Numbered from the stretch's first letter, positions 36,471-47,101 are shown. The stretch: DNA of 64,000 bases from DATFVA01 sp963721075 (GCA_963721075.1 CAVRHV010000014.1:58715-122714); one strand, 5' to 3'. Numbers and translations: made by a program. Notes: generated by a model not told the origin, from the letters alone.

Positions 36471-37834
36471 TGAACCGTACAGAACAGAAATTCCTGAAAT
36501 TTATCGATGAAAAGAAACTGATTGATATCGGTGATAAGGTACTTACTGCTTTCAGCGGAGGACCGGATTCGGTTTTTCTTCTTTTTCTTCTTCATAAGTA
36601 TCAGAAAAGACTGGGTATTGAAGTTTCAGCAGTTCATATAAATCATAGTCTGAGGGGCGCAGCAGCAAATGAAGATGAAAACTTCTGCAGGGAATTTTGT
36701 TCAGACAGGAAGATTGAGTTTACGTCTGTAAAGAAAAATGTGAAGTCATTTGCAGCAAAAAACGGATATTCACTTGAGGAAGCCGGAAGGATAATCAGGT
36801 ACAGGGAATTTGGAAAGCTCCTGAAACAGAAAAAACTGGATAAAATTGCAACGGCCCACAATGCAGGCGATAATACTGAAACGGTACTGCTGAATGTAAT
36901 TAAAGGTACCGGACTGGACGGAATTTCAGGGATCCCGGCCAAAAGAGATAATATTATAAGGCCTGTACTTTGTTTTACCAAAGATGAAATTTTAACATAC
37001 CTTTCGTCAAACAAAATTCATTATCGTATTGATAAATCAAATGAAGAATCTGATTTCGACAGGAATTTCCTCCGTAATAAGATCCTTCCCCTGATAAGAG
37101 AGAAACTAAACCCATCGATCGATAATGCTCTGCTGATATCTTCCGAGAATTTCGGGAATATAAAGGACTATATTCTGGCCAATGAGATAAAGGTATTCGG
37201 GAGTATTGAAAAAGACTCTTCCGGATCACTGATAATACCGGTTGAGGATCTGAGGAAAGCTGATAAGACACTGAGGGGAATGCTGTTGAAAAATATTCTG
37301 GGACGGGAACTTGGAATCCAGGTATATTCTTATGATATCAAGAAGGTGCTGTCACTGGAATCGGCACAAACCGGAAGGAAAATTGAACTTTCGGGTGGAA
37401 TTATAGTGTTCAGGGAAAGGGAACATCTTAAATTTAGATCAGGATCAGTAGCTGAGAATAATTTTGAAGCCGAAATTCGAATCGGAGAGACAAAAAATAT
37501 TCCCAACGGTAAGCTGACGATAAAAAGTTGTGATAAAGGTTCCCTTGTTTATTCAAATAATAAAAATAAAGAGTATATTTCAGCAGACTCTGTAAGTGAT
37601 GAATTCAAAATAAGAAGCTGGAAAGAGGGCGATTCCTTTCAGCCTTTAGGATTGAAAGGAACCAAAAAAATATCGGATTTTCTGAATGAACAGAAAGTTG
37701 AGTCCTCAGGCAAAAAAAATCATCTAATCTTACTAAACAAGAATATAGTTGTCTGGGTGATAGGACTCAGGATTGACGACAGATTTAAAATTACCTCTTC
37801 TACACAAAAAATACTGGAATTATGCCTGAATTGA
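36470..37834 (+). CDS. tilS: tRNA(Ile)-lysidine synthetase
   Basis: 454 residues. PP-loop ATP site AFSGGPDSVFLLFLL near residue 30, the conserved AVHINHSLRG, and LDKIATAHNAGDNTETVLLN, then a C-terminal substrate-binding region (RSWKEGDSFQPLGLKGTKKI, VVWVIGLRIDDRF). It turns the CAU anticodon of tRNA-Ile2 into lysidine-AU. In line with that, a tRNA with a CAT anticodon is also in the window. Overlaps ribE by 1 nt and hpt by 13 nt. Confidence 0.94.
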   Translation: MNRTEQKFLKFIDEKKLIDIGDKVLTAFSGGPDSVFLLFLLHKYQKRLGIEVSAVHINHSLRGAAANEDENFCREFCSDRKIEFTSVKKNVKSFAAKNGYSLEEAGRIIRYREFGKLLKQKKLDKIATAHNAGDNTETVLLNVIKGTGLDGISGIPAKRDNIIRPVLCFTKDEILTYLSSNKIHYRIDKSNEESDFDRNFLRNKILPLIREKLNPSIDNALLISSENFGNIKDYILANEIKVFGSIEKDSSGSLIIPVEDLRKADKTLRGMLLKNILGRELGIQVYSYDIKKVLSLESAQTGRKIELSGGIIVFREREHLKFRSGSVAENNFEAEIRIGETKNIPNGKLTIKSCDKGSLVYSNNKNKEYISADSVSDEFKIRSWKEGDSFQPLGLKGTKKISDFLNEQKVESSGKKNHLILLNKNIVVWVIGLRIDDRFKITSSTQKILELCLN

Positions 37835-38388
37835 AGAATGATAAATTGTTAATTGAAAATGATGTTTTTGTTCCTTTTATTGAAGAGAAAAAACTTCAGG
37901 AAAGGATAAAGGAACTTGGCGAGGAAATTTCACGGGATTATCAGGGAAAAACGCCCATTTTTATCGGAGTTCTGAACGGTGCATTCCTGTTTCTTTCAGA
38001 CCTGGTAAAGAATGTCACGATCGACTGCGAAATAGATTTCTTTAAGCTTTCAAGTTATGGAGACGCGAAGATCTCTTCCGGAAAAGTTACCCTGGTTAAG
38101 GAACTTAATTGTGATGTGAATGGTAGAGATATTATAATTGTTGAAGATATTGTAGACTCAGGTTTGTCTATCAAATTTATCGAGGAACATATCGGACAAT
38201 ATACTCCTTCGAGCATGAAGGTAGTTACGCTGCTTGTTAAACCGAAAAGCCTTAAATATAATGTGAAAATTGATTATATTGGCTTTGATATTCCAAGTGA
38301 ATTCGTTATAGGCTACGGTTTGGATTATGCTCAGAGGTACAGAAATCTGAGATCAATCTATATTCTTGAGAATAATAAGTCACACTAG
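37822..38388 (+). CDS. hpt: Hypoxanthine phosphoribosyltransferase
   Basis: 188 residues. PRPP-binding IIIVEDIVDSGLSIKFI, N-terminal loop FIGVLNGAFLFLSDLV, and FDIPSEFVIGYGLDYAQRYR near the end. Converts hypoxanthine or guanine plus PRPP to IMP or GMP. Starts inside the tilS 3' end, a conserved tilS-hpt-ftsH order. Confidence 0.94.
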   Translation: MPELKNDKLLIENDVFVPFIEEKKLQERIKELGEEISRDYQGKTPIFIGVLNGAFLFLSDLVKNVTIDCEIDFFKLSSYGDAKISSGKVTLVKELNCDVNGRDIIIVEDIVDSGLSIKFIEEHIGQYTPSSMKVVTLLVKPKSLKYNVKIDYIGFDIPSEFVIGYGLDYAQRYRNLRSIYILENNKSH

Positions 38389-38414
38389 ATTTTTATAAAA
38401 TAAATAAATGGAAA

Positions 38415-40463
38415 ATGGCAGATAATAAAAATAACAGACCACTTCAAAAACCAAAAGGTAATGGTCCGAATAAACCGGACGACAACTTTGACTGGTCGAA
38501 GGTAATAAGGTTAGTGTTTGGATGGGGAGCAGTGATAGTTGCTGCCGTAATAGTTATGCAGGTATTCAAGACCGGTACGCAGAACTATGTAAGCATAACC
38601 TATAATCAATACGAACAGCTGATGGACCAGGGAAAAATTAAGACGGCTGTAATTACCAAGCAGGATGTTAATGACTACTATTTCAAGGCTGAGTTAACCT
38701 CAGAACAAAGTCTGCGGGTAAATGATCGTACTGAGAAAGTTAAATTTATATCGGTATACCTCCCGGAACCAGTAATAAAAGAGCAGGAAGCTGTATGGAA
38801 GGCAAATAATATCGACTATTCATTCGATAAGGATTCGAATGAATGGCTCAATGTCCTTCTCGGATTCCTCCCCTGGATAATCATAATAGCCGTCTGGATC
38901 ATAATAATGAGAAGGATGCAGGGTGCCAGCGGAGGCACGCGCGGAATCTTCTCGTTTGGCAAGAGTAAAGCGAAGCTGATTACACAGTCGGGACAAAGAA
39001 TTACATTCCGTGACGTTGCAGGTGCCGATGAAGCAAAGCTGGAACTTCACGAAATCATAGAATTTTTAAAAGAACCCACCAAGTTTCAGAAACTGGGCGG
39101 AAAGATACCGAGAGGTGTGCTTTTATTAGGACCTCCCGGAACCGGTAAGACCCTGCTTGCAAGAGCAGTTGCAGGTGAAGCCGGCGTACCTTTCTTCTCA
39201 ATAAGCGGTGCCGATTTCGTTGAGATGTTTGTAGGTGTGGGTGCGAGTCGTGTTAGGGATCTTTTTGAGCAGGGAAAGAAAAACGCTCCCTGTATCATTT
39301 TCATTGATGAGATTGACGCTGTTGGAAGGCACAGAGGAGCCGGACTCGGCGGCGGACACGATGAAAGGGAGCAGACCCTTAATCAGCTGCTCGTTGAGAT
39401 GGACGGATTTGAACAGAACAGCGGCGTTATAATTATAGCTGCTACAAACAGACCTGATGTACTTGATCCGGCTCTGATGAGACCGGGAAGGTTCGACCGT
39501 CAGGTTGTGGTTGATCGCCCCGATGTTAAAGGAAGAGAAGGCATTCTGAAAGTGCACACGAGGAATATACCTCTTGATAGTAACGTTAAGCTTGATGTGC
39601 TTGCAAAAGGTACCCCCGGACTTGCCGGTGCGGAACTGGCAAACCTTGTTAATGAGGCCGCATTGCTTGCAGCAAGAAAGAACAAGAAAAACGTTGAGAT
39701 GATAGATTTTGAAGAAGCCAAAGATAAAGTAATGATGGGAATGGAAAGAAAGAGTCTTATTATTACTGAGGAAGAGAAGAAGACCACCGCATACCACGAA
39801 ATTGGGCACGTGCTGGTTGCAAGGATGCTTCCCGAAGCTGATCCGGTGCATAAAGTAACGATCATTCCACGAGGCAGAGCATTAGGTGTTACAAGCTATC
39901 TTCCGATAGACGAGAAGCATACTTATTCAAAAGAATATCTTGAAGCAATTATAACATATGCACTTGGCGGCAGGGCTGCGGAGAAGATCATCTTCAACCA
40001 CTTTACAACCGGTGCCGGCAACGATATTGAAAAAGCCACGGGTATTGCCCGTAAAATGGTTTGCGAGTGGGGAATGAGCGATAAGCTCGGTCCTCTGAGC
40101 TATGGAGCCAAGAGAGAGGAAATATTCCTGGGACGTGAAATCCAGAGTCACAGGGATTACAGCGAAAGTACTGCAATTGAGATCGATGAAGAAGTTAGAA
40201 GATTCGTTAATGAGGCGATGGTTCGCGCGGAGAAGATCCTGACGGATAATATAGATCTGCTGCATAAACTCTCGCAGGAATTGCTTGAGCGGGAAATCCT
40301 GGATTCTCACGAGATCGATGCTATTATACGAGGTGAAACACTTCCGCCTATTAAAAAGAACGGAAGTTCAGAGACAGCTCCGGATGTAATACCGGATCAT
40401 GTCAAAAAACTGATGGAGCAAAGAAAACCGAAAGAATCTTCCCCAAAAGATGACTCCAACTGA
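38415..40463 (+). CDS. ftsH: ATP-dependent zinc metalloprotease FtsH
   Basis: 682 residues. Two membrane helices (VIRLVFGWGAVIVAAVIVMQ; VLLGFLPWIIIIAVWIII), AAA domain with GPPGTGKTLLARAVAGEAG, IIFIDEIDAVGRHRGAGLGG and the arginine finger region RPGRFDRQV, then the protease HEIGH in TTAYHEIGHVLVARML and a third ligand further on. Ile replaces the usual Ala in HEAGH; HExxH remains. Degrades misfolded membrane proteins and short-lived regulators. The 3' end overlaps the lipid-kinase gene by 14 bp. Confidence 0.96.
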   Translation: MADNKNNRPLQKPKGNGPNKPDDNFDWSKVIRLVFGWGAVIVAAVIVMQVFKTGTQNYVSITYNQYEQLMDQGKIKTAVITKQDVNDYYFKAELTSEQSLRVNDRTEKVKFISVYLPEPVIKEQEAVWKANNIDYSFDKDSNEWLNVLLGFLPWIIIIAVWIIIMRRMQGASGGTRGIFSFGKSKAKLITQSGQRITFRDVAGADEAKLELHEIIEFLKEPTKFQKLGGKIPRGVLLLGPPGTGKTLLARAVAGEAGVPFFSISGADFVEMFVGVGASRVRDLFEQGKKNAPCIIFIDEIDAVGRHRGAGLGGGHDEREQTLNQLLVEMDGFEQNSGVIIIAATNRPDVLDPALMRPGRFDRQVVVDRPDVKGREGILKVHTRNIPLDSNVKLDVLAKGTPGLAGAELANLVNEAALLAARKNKKNVEMIDFEEAKDKVMMGMERKSLIITEEEKKTTAYHEIGHVLVARMLPEADPVHKVTIIPRGRALGVTSYLPIDEKHTYSKEYLEAIITYALGGRAAEKIIFNHFTTGAGNDIEKATGIARKMVCEWGMSDKLGPLSYGAKREEIFLGREIQSHRDYSESTAIEIDEEVRRFVNEAMVRAEKILTDNIDLLHKLSQELLEREILDSHEIDAIIRGETLPPIKKNGSSETAPDVIPDHVKKLMEQRKPKESSPKDDSN

Positions 40464-41118
40464 TAACGGAACAATTCATTACAGAGATGAATTAGTGAGA
40501 AAGCTGATTCATCTCTTTTCTCTTTCTATCCCCATAATTTATTATTTTATTTCCCGTAGTGAGGGAATTCTGATTCTCAGCATACTAACCGGTGTTGCGC
40601 TGATCCTGGATCTGTCGAGGCATCTCTCACCTTCGGTCGGGAAGGTATTTTATAAGATTTTCGGCTTCCTTTTAAGGAAGCATGAAATCGACTCGAACAA
40701 GAAGAATCTGAACGGAGCGACTTACGTACTGATCTCGGCTTTAATTTGCGTTATTTTATTCCCGAAAGTGCTTTTTATTACAGCATTTACGATCCTTATA
40801 ATAAGCGATACGATGGCTGCCCTTATCGGCAGAAAATTTGGTAAGCACAAGTTCCTTTCCAAAAGTCTTGAGGGAACTTTGGCATTTTTTGTAAGTGCAA
40901 GTATAGTCGTTTTCTTTACACCGAAAATGGAAAATCTTCCCGCCGAATATTTAATCGGACTTATTGCCGCGGCGGTTGGAGCGATCGTTGAAAATATCTC
41001 TTTCGGATTTGCTGATGACAACCTGGCAATTCCGATTTCAATAGGTTTTACAATGTGGCTTTTATACATGGCAATTCTGCCGGAACTGCAAATTGTACTG
41101 CCAATACTATCGAGGTAG
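40450..41118 (+). CDS. DGK1/VTE5/SEC59-type lipid kinase (CTP-dependent) or cytidylyltransferase-like membrane protein
   Basis: 222 residues, about seven membrane helices. Family block ELVRKLIHLFSLSIPIIYYF and the active-site region IISDTMAALIGRKFGKHKF, KSLEGTLAFFVSAS, GAIVENISFGFADDN. This is the phosphatidate cytidylyltransferase/dolichol-phytol kinase fold. Likely substrate is a polyprenol or diacylglycerol. Begins inside ftsH and ends 3 bp before the DUF4837 gene. Confidence 0.85.
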   Translation: MTPTDNGTIHYRDELVRKLIHLFSLSIPIIYYFISRSEGILILSILTGVALILDLSRHLSPSVGKVFYKIFGFLLRKHEIDSNKKNLNGATYVLISALICVILFPKVLFITAFTILIISDTMAALIGRKFGKHKFLSKSLEGTLAFFVSASIVVFFTPKMENLPAEYLIGLIAAAVGAIVENISFGFADDNLAIPISIGFTMWLLYMAILPELQIVLPILSR

Positions 41119-41121
41119 AGG

Positions 41122-42225
41122 ATGAAAAAATTTTTAATAGCTGTAATCGTATTAGTATCAATTTTTTATTTTACTGCGTGTGAGACCACGAATAAGCCTG
41201 CACAAGGACTTGAAGACGAAATCTATGTTGTGGCCGATTCTACGGAATACGCCGAATTATCGCCTGCCCTCGATTCCGCATTTCAGAAGATCATTTATAC
41301 TCCGCAGCCTGAAAAGCTGTTTACATTAATAAGAATCTCCCCAAACCAGCTTGAAAGATACAGTAATAAGAAAAATATACTGATAGTTGCCCCGTTAAAT
41401 TCCGGTTCGCTTACTTCACAATTTATTAATTCTTCAGTGGATTCTGCCGCAATTGAGCAAATAAAAGAAAAGAAGGATTTTATAATCAGGAAAGAAAATT
41501 TATGGGCCAGGAACCAGCTTGTAATGATCCTGACTGCGCCGACAATTCAGGAACTTGAATACAACATCCTGAATAATAAAGATAATCTGTTGTATGCTTT
41601 TCAAAAGATTTCCGATCAAAGACTGGAGCAGAGTCTTTATAATGCCAAGTACGAACAAAAGCCGCTGGAAGGGAAGCTGCTGAAAGAATACGGCTGGCTG
41701 ATCTATGTTCAGGCCGACTTCAAACTTGCCCTTGATGTTCCGAAGGATAATTTTGTATGGCTCCGCCGGTCTCCCGGCAGCGATATGGAGCGATGGGTGT
41801 TCATTCACTGGATAGATAATGCTTCACCCGCTTATCTGACCGAGGATTCGGTAAGGGCGATCAGGAACAGGATGACAAAGAAGTTTTACAGGACAACAGA
41901 TGATAGTGCCTACGTGGTTATTGCCTCGGATTATTATATGTCTAGTGAAGTTAATTTTCACGGAAAATATGCCATCTTTACCCAGGGTCTCTGGGAATTA
42001 AATATAAAAGGAATGGGCGGACCTTTTATTAACTACACTTTCTTTGATGAGAAGACTAACAGACTCTACATGCTGGATGGATCTGTTTATGCGCCCAAAT
42101 ATTATAAGAGGAATCTCATTCAGCAGATGGATGTTCTCCTGCAGTCATTTATGACCGGTTCAGAAGTTAGTAAAGAAAAGAAGCAGGAACTTCTAAAAGC
42201 AGCGGAAGACTACAAGAAGGAGTAA
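41122..42225 (+). CDS. DUF4837-family lipoprotein
   Basis: 367 residues with signal MKKFLIAVIVLVSIFYFTAC (lipobox cysteine 20). Family features include EIYVVADSTEYAEL, LFTLIRISPNQLERYSNKKN and the tail KGMGGPFINYTFFDEKTNRL. DUF4837 is nearly confined to Bacteroidota and relatives; role unknown. Last gene of the greA-to-DUF4837 plus-strand run; convergent with the DUF2723 gene 5 bp later. Confidence 0.85.
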   Translation: MKKFLIAVIVLVSIFYFTACETTNKPAQGLEDEIYVVADSTEYAELSPALDSAFQKIIYTPQPEKLFTLIRISPNQLERYSNKKNILIVAPLNSGSLTSQFINSSVDSAAIEQIKEKKDFIIRKENLWARNQLVMILTAPTIQELEYNILNNKDNLLYAFQKISDQRLEQSLYNAKYEQKPLEGKLLKEYGWLIYVQADFKLALDVPKDNFVWLRRSPGSDMERWVFIHWIDNASPAYLTEDSVRAIRNRMTKKFYRTTDDSAYVVIASDYYMSSEVNFHGKYAIFTQGLWELNIKGMGGPFINYTFFDEKTNRLYMLDGSVYAPKYYKRNLIQQMDVLLQSFMTGSEVSKEKKQELLKAAEDYKKE

Positions 42226-42230
42226 CTTCC

Positions 42231-44165
42231 TTATAAGTTCCGCAGACTTGCAGGGATAATATATTTCGGAAACTCAGATCTGATTTTATCCACATAAATC
42301 TTAGCCCTTTCCGGTTTGTTAAACTGCAGCTCATATAAAGCACGTGAAGCAAGCACAGAACCCGCAAGGTTCTGAATCATATCTGTATAACGGTCGCCAT
42401 ATTCAGGGAATCTTATATGGAAATCGGGATCAGCAGCCGGAACGTATCCATTAGTTTTAACCACTTTATAAAGCAGAACATCAGGCACATAGGAATAACC
42501 TTCAGGCAGTCTGAATTGTCCGTTTCTCAGCTCATTCTCGGCAATCTCAGGGGGAAAGTAAAAACTCCTCTTATCAGCATTGGTGGCAACAAGATCGGTC
42601 ATAAGCTTACGGTAAAGAGATTCAAGCAGATTGGAATTGTATTGCTCATCTCTTTCAAAAGGCACCAGGGCATTCTTAAACAATTCAATATCTGTTTTCA
42701 TTCCGGCTAAAACATCCGGATGATCAGTTTCAAGCTGATTGAAATACCATGATCTCCTCAGAAGTTCCTTGTCAATTACCGCGGCGTCTTTTCTGAACCC
42801 CTCAACATACTGATAATAGTAAGATGGGGATACAAGGTAGTCCCACAGGTAGCTGAAAACAATGGAGTTCTTATCTGTGCTGGAAATAGCAGCTTTGGTA
42901 TAATCCTCAAAGGTGTATGTATCGCTCTGGTTTACATCCTTGAAATTAATGAAGAACTCTCCGGCTGCCAATAAAATTATTAGTCCCGCTGCCGCAGCAG
43001 CTTTATACTTTTCCTGGCTTACGATCTCATAGATCTTAACTATTCCGAAAACAGCAAAATATGCCAGCATTATATAAGCCAGCAGAAAATATGAATCGAT
43101 ATCATTTATATCATAATTAATTGAGTAAGCAACGGTAAAAAGAAAAGTTACCAGCAGGAACCAGGCTAATTTTCTTGCTCTTAAAAAAGCGGTGAATAAC
43201 CCGATCAGACTAAGTATCAGGGTAAAAGTAAATTCTGAAGGAATATTATTAACAAAATAAGTCAGCTGTTTTCTTGCAGCTTCGGTGGAAGAGAACAGCC
43301 AAACCTGGTATTGCTTGCCGCTTATATGTCTCATTATTCTCTCAAAGTCGATCGGATTTCCCCAATTGATGGAAGGATTCATTGAGGCCCTGATCGGCAG
43401 ATAACTGTAAAAAGCCACCAGGAGTAAGAAAAATACCACCAGCATCATTCCCAGCTGCTTAAGACTGGCGGCATTCGACTTCTCCTTCGAGAAATAGAGA
43501 AAGGCAACTCCCGGCAGAATAAGCAGGGTAGTCATATGGTTGCTGAATCCGAGAGCAAGTACCACAGCAAGAATGATCCATGGATTCTTTAGAGAGAAGA
43601 TTTTTTTTTCTCCCTCATACGTATATGCTTTGAGCAGCATTAAAATTATTAAGCTGATCAGGAATATATGCAGAGAGTAAACTTCTACAGAGGTACTCTG
43701 AAACCAGAATGTTTTACTTAGTCCCAGCAGAATTCCGCCGCCCGCAGAAGCAATGTATTTTATCGCTTCCGGCAGCACAGCTGATTTACCTGATGGTTTG
43801 CTTTTCTCTTTGCCTTTTGTCTTAGCCGGCTTTTTACTGCTGCGTTTTTTAACACTTGAGAATTTAACAAGGTTATCAAGAATGAATTTGGCTGTATAAG
43901 CAAATAATCCTGCACCGAGACTGCACCACAATGCGGCAAGAATATTGAGCTGAAGAGCAGTAGAAAAAGGGGAGGGGATCTTAGAAAAAAGAAAACCTAT
44001 CATCGTGAAAAGGGGGTAGCCTGTTGGATGAGCTATTCCTAATAAGGCCTGAACTGCGGTAAGCTCACCTGCATCTATCTGGATGATAGTCGGAGCTATG
44101 GTTATCATATATATAACAAAAACACTTACCGCAGTAAGTACAGCATAATATTTTTTTAGGAACAT
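42231..44165 (-). CDS. DUF2723-family polytopic membrane protein (putative glycosyltransferase)
   Basis: 644 residues with ~12 membrane helices. N-terminal family block APTIIQIDAGELTAVQALLG and AHPTGYPLFTMIGFLFSK; a lysine-rich insertion (KKRSSKKPAKTKGKEKSKPS) lies near residue 110. DUF2723 is a GT-C-type fold related to protein mannosyltransferases and was proposed as such in Bacteroidota. RBS GGGAAG. It begins 5 bp after glnE ends, so the two share a transcript. Confidence 0.85.
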   Translation of the reverse strand: MFLKKYYAVLTAVSVFVIYMITIAPTIIQIDAGELTAVQALLGIAHPTGYPLFTMIGFLFSKIPSPFSTALQLNILAALWCSLGAGLFAYTAKFILDNLVKFSSVKKRSSKKPAKTKGKEKSKPSGKSAVLPEAIKYIASAGGGILLGLSKTFWFQSTSVEVYSLHIFLISLIILMLLKAYTYEGEKKIFSLKNPWIILAVVLALGFSNHMTTLLILPGVAFLYFSKEKSNAASLKQLGMMLVVFFLLLVAFYSYLPIRASMNPSINWGNPIDFERIMRHISGKQYQVWLFSSTEAARKQLTYFVNNIPSEFTFTLILSLIGLFTAFLRARKLAWFLLVTFLFTVAYSINYDINDIDSYFLLAYIMLAYFAVFGIVKIYEIVSQEKYKAAAAAGLIILLAAGEFFINFKDVNQSDTYTFEDYTKAAISSTDKNSIVFSYLWDYLVSPSYYYQYVEGFRKDAAVIDKELLRRSWYFNQLETDHPDVLAGMKTDIELFKNALVPFERDEQYNSNLLESLYRKLMTDLVATNADKRSFYFPPEIAENELRNGQFRLPEGYSYVPDVLLYKVVKTNGYVPAADPDFHIRFPEYGDRYTDMIQNLAGSVLASRALYELQFNKPERAKIYVDKIRSEFPKYIIPASLRNL

Positions 44166-44170
44166 TATTA

Positions 44171-46975
44171 TTACTTCCCGAAAAATTTTGTGTAAAGAGA
44201 GGAATTATTTTTCATTATACGGTATATCGTATTCTCAAGGCTCTCGTCTTTATTGAAAATCATCTTGTCCTCCAGTTTTGCAAATCTTACATCATTCCTG
44301 GTTATAATTGAGCTCGTATGATGAAATATATTCTGATAATTCAGTATTAATGATTTAATGAAGAGGTGATTATTTATCAATGTCTTAAAATCATCATTAT
44401 ATTCCGGCATTTCCTTCAACAATACATTAAATATTTTATTTACATTCTTCGATCTAGATTTATTATATAAACGAGGATTGCAAAGTATTAAATATTGAGA
44501 GATAAATTCAATATCGGTAAGCCCGCCGTTGTTTTTTTTCAAATTTATCATATCCTGAAAACCGCCTCCTGCAGGCATCAGTTTCCTTCTCATCTCTTTG
44601 AGGTCGGATTTAATTTTATCAGGATTCTCAGTCTTCAGTCTTTTCGCAACCGAACTGGTGAGCTTATTAAAAAGTTTCCTGTTCCCCGCAATAAATTTAA
44701 GTTTAGTGAAAGCCTGAAGCTCCCAGGTGCGTGCTCTGGAGAGGATATATTTTGCGTATGAATCAGAATCCCACACCAGCATTCCGCTTTTACCTTCGGG
44801 TCTTAGTCTGCAGTCTACACCAGCAGGCTTAAACTCATCTCTAAGTTGTGAAAGAAAATCTATGAAAATCTTTTGTTCCGGGGGATTCTCCTGCAGGTTA
44901 TCCGTCACGAAAACAAGATCTATATCAGAAGCAAACGTCATCTCTCCTGATCCAAGACTTCCCATTGCTCCGATCATATAATGGCCTTCAACGAGCGGGT
45001 TTTTATCAAGCACGGCAGAAGTCCGGGTTATCTTCGCGGCAATGTATTCTGAGAGTAATCGGGAGACGTTTTTAGTTTTAATAATTCCCAGTGTAAACTC
45101 TGCCAGAATTAAAAAGAGAAATTCCTTATAAGTGAGGGAGTCGGTCGGATCAATCTTACTGAAGATTTGTTTTGAAAGCAATATATCTCTGAGAGCTTTA
45201 TCTTCTGCGAAAAGATCAACGCTCCACTGAGAATACTCGCAAATTGTGAGGAAAGCATTAAAAAATTTTTTGTCTCTGAACTCCTCGTACCAGATTGAAG
45301 GAAATTTTGCCTGTCTTATTACTCTTACGAAATTATTAAGCACAAGTTCAGGGTATTTAGAGTTTTTTAGATAATTAACTAATGTACTGCCGATCTTATC
45401 GAAAGCCTCAATCGACTGATTGTCGAATTCTTTATTACCAAGGAGTCCTTTGCCTTCTCTCAGATATAATATATCTCTCTCAGCAGCTGCGGAATCCGGA
45501 AAGCTTATAATCTCAGCAGTATTTTTATTACCGACTTTGCTGCCGCCCGTAACCGAAGTATAAATTTTTAAGACATTATTTCTCTTCCTCTTCACTTCTT
45601 CGTGAAATTCCTCTGCATTCCTGAATCCAAGGTATATGCTTAGCTTATCTCTTATCTCGCCTTTTGAAGGGATCAGGTGAGTTTGCGTATCGTTCATAAG
45701 CTGAAGGTAGTGTTCTATTTTCCTATAGAAGATATATGAGTTCTCCAGCGTAACAACTTCTTTATCGGAAATCAATTCCTGTTTTTTCAATTCCCTCAAA
45801 GCCTCAAGAGTATTTCCCGTCCTCAGGGATTCCAATCGCCCGCCATTTATCAACTGCAGAGCCTGAACCGAGAACTCAATATCCCTTAAGCCGCCGGGTA
45901 CAAGCTTTATATTTTCTTCTTTCTTCAGATTCTTTTCGATATTCTGCTTTAACCTTCGCACCTGTTCAAGAGGAGAAACCTTAAAAGATGAAGGATATAT
46001 GAAAGGAGTAAGATATTTCTTAAACTTTTTAAATAGTTCATAACTCCCGGATACGAAGCCGCATTTTATAAGCATCTGTCTCTCCCAGTCCTCTCCGCGG
46101 CTTTCATAATATACAAGATAATCTACAAGTCTCCTGCAAAGAGGTGAGTTCTTTCCGTCGGGTCTCAACCGGAAATCGACCCTGTAGATATATCCGTACT
46201 CAGTAAGGGATGAGGCTGACTCGACGAAGAGGAGCACGGCTTCAGTAAGTATTTCCTGGTATTCCTTATTCCCGGGAAGGATATCATTCTCATCAAAGAA
46301 GATCATCAGGTCGATATCAGAGCTATAGTTCAGCTCATTTCCACCCAGTTTACCGAGCGAAATAAGACAATATTTATCCTCTGAAAGATCCAGTTTATAT
46401 TTATCAAGAACTCGCCGATAACATGTAGTTAACAACTGCGAGGCGATAGCTGAGGCAAGAGAACTTAATTCTCCCGTAATCTCTTCAACTCCCTTTTTCA
46501 GGAATATATCCTTTGCCCCAATCCTTAAAAGTTCTTTTCTTTTAAATCTTCTCAAAGCATTAACTGAAGAATCAAAACTCTTAAACGAACTTACGGCTGA
46601 AGCTGCGGCTTCCTGGTATGCTTCCTTAGTAATAATTTTATTAAGTGTTGAAGGATTGGCAATAAGGTAAAAGTACTCAGGGTTTCTGACCAGTATATCC
46701 GATAAATAATTGCTGTTAGAGGTTAAACTGATGATCAACTCTACATAGTGGGGGTACTTAAGGCAGTCGGATAAAAAAGATATCTTATCATATACGGCAG
46801 AAACAAATCTAAGTAGGTTGGACTCTGATGAGCGAGTGAAATGGTGCCTCTTTGTCTCCTTTTCGATAAGCGAGAAAAGTTCATCCAGCCTTATCTTATC
46901 AAAAGAACCGCCGGAAAATTCAATAATTTTCTGAATAAAATCCTGCGATAATATTTCTTTCTTTTTTACAGACAA
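44171..46975 (-). CDS. glnE: Bifunctional glutamine synthetase adenylyltransferase/deadenylylase
   Basis: 934 residues, as in the usual GlnE (~950). Two nucleotidyltransferase domains: LGKLGGNELNYSSDIDLM with FRLRPDGKNSPLCRRL in the N-terminal half, and MGSLGSGEMTFASDIDLVF with CRLRPEGKSGMLVWD in the C-terminal half, plus helical linkers. It adds or removes AMP on glutamine synthetase in response to PII. A PII gene lies at 51.6 kb. Cotranscribed with DUF2723. The spacer of 126 bp before the SDR gene should hold divergent promoters. Confidence 0.94.
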   Translation of the reverse strand: MSVKKKEILSQDFIQKIIEFSGGSFDKIRLDELFSLIEKETKRHHFTRSSESNLLRFVSAVYDKISFLSDCLKYPHYVELIISLTSNSNYLSDILVRNPEYFYLIANPSTLNKIITKEAYQEAAASAVSSFKSFDSSVNALRRFKRKELLRIGAKDIFLKKGVEEITGELSSLASAIASQLLTTCYRRVLDKYKLDLSEDKYCLISLGKLGGNELNYSSDIDLMIFFDENDILPGNKEYQEILTEAVLLFVESASSLTEYGYIYRVDFRLRPDGKNSPLCRRLVDYLVYYESRGEDWERQMLIKCGFVSGSYELFKKFKKYLTPFIYPSSFKVSPLEQVRRLKQNIEKNLKKEENIKLVPGGLRDIEFSVQALQLINGGRLESLRTGNTLEALRELKKQELISDKEVVTLENSYIFYRKIEHYLQLMNDTQTHLIPSKGEIRDKLSIYLGFRNAEEFHEEVKRKRNNVLKIYTSVTGGSKVGNKNTAEIISFPDSAAAERDILYLREGKGLLGNKEFDNQSIEAFDKIGSTLVNYLKNSKYPELVLNNFVRVIRQAKFPSIWYEEFRDKKFFNAFLTICEYSQWSVDLFAEDKALRDILLSKQIFSKIDPTDSLTYKEFLFLILAEFTLGIIKTKNVSRLLSEYIAAKITRTSAVLDKNPLVEGHYMIGAMGSLGSGEMTFASDIDLVFVTDNLQENPPEQKIFIDFLSQLRDEFKPAGVDCRLRPEGKSGMLVWDSDSYAKYILSRARTWELQAFTKLKFIAGNRKLFNKLTSSVAKRLKTENPDKIKSDLKEMRRKLMPAGGGFQDMINLKKNNGGLTDIEFISQYLILCNPRLYNKSRSKNVNKIFNVLLKEMPEYNDDFKTLINNHLFIKSLILNYQNIFHHTSSIITRNDVRFAKLEDKMIFNKDESLENTIYRIMKNNSSLYTKFFGK

Positions 46976-47101
46976 ATTAAAAATGATTATTTTATTCTCT
47001 AATCTAAAACATTGAGACCATTTATTAAATTATAATTAAATCACCGGGACCAAAGCAAAAATTCATTACATTATAAGATAATTCTAAAAAAGGAGTTTTA
47101 T

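Noticed and set aside
39198..39851. Long antisense frame within ftsH
   Set aside because: It runs opposite to an unmistakable ftsH sequence and has a Cys/His/Phe-rich translation without any domain; a shadow of codon bias.
42231..46975. Horizontal transfer of glnE-DUF2723
   Set aside because: Codon use and base composition look like the surroundings, and both families are normal for this group.
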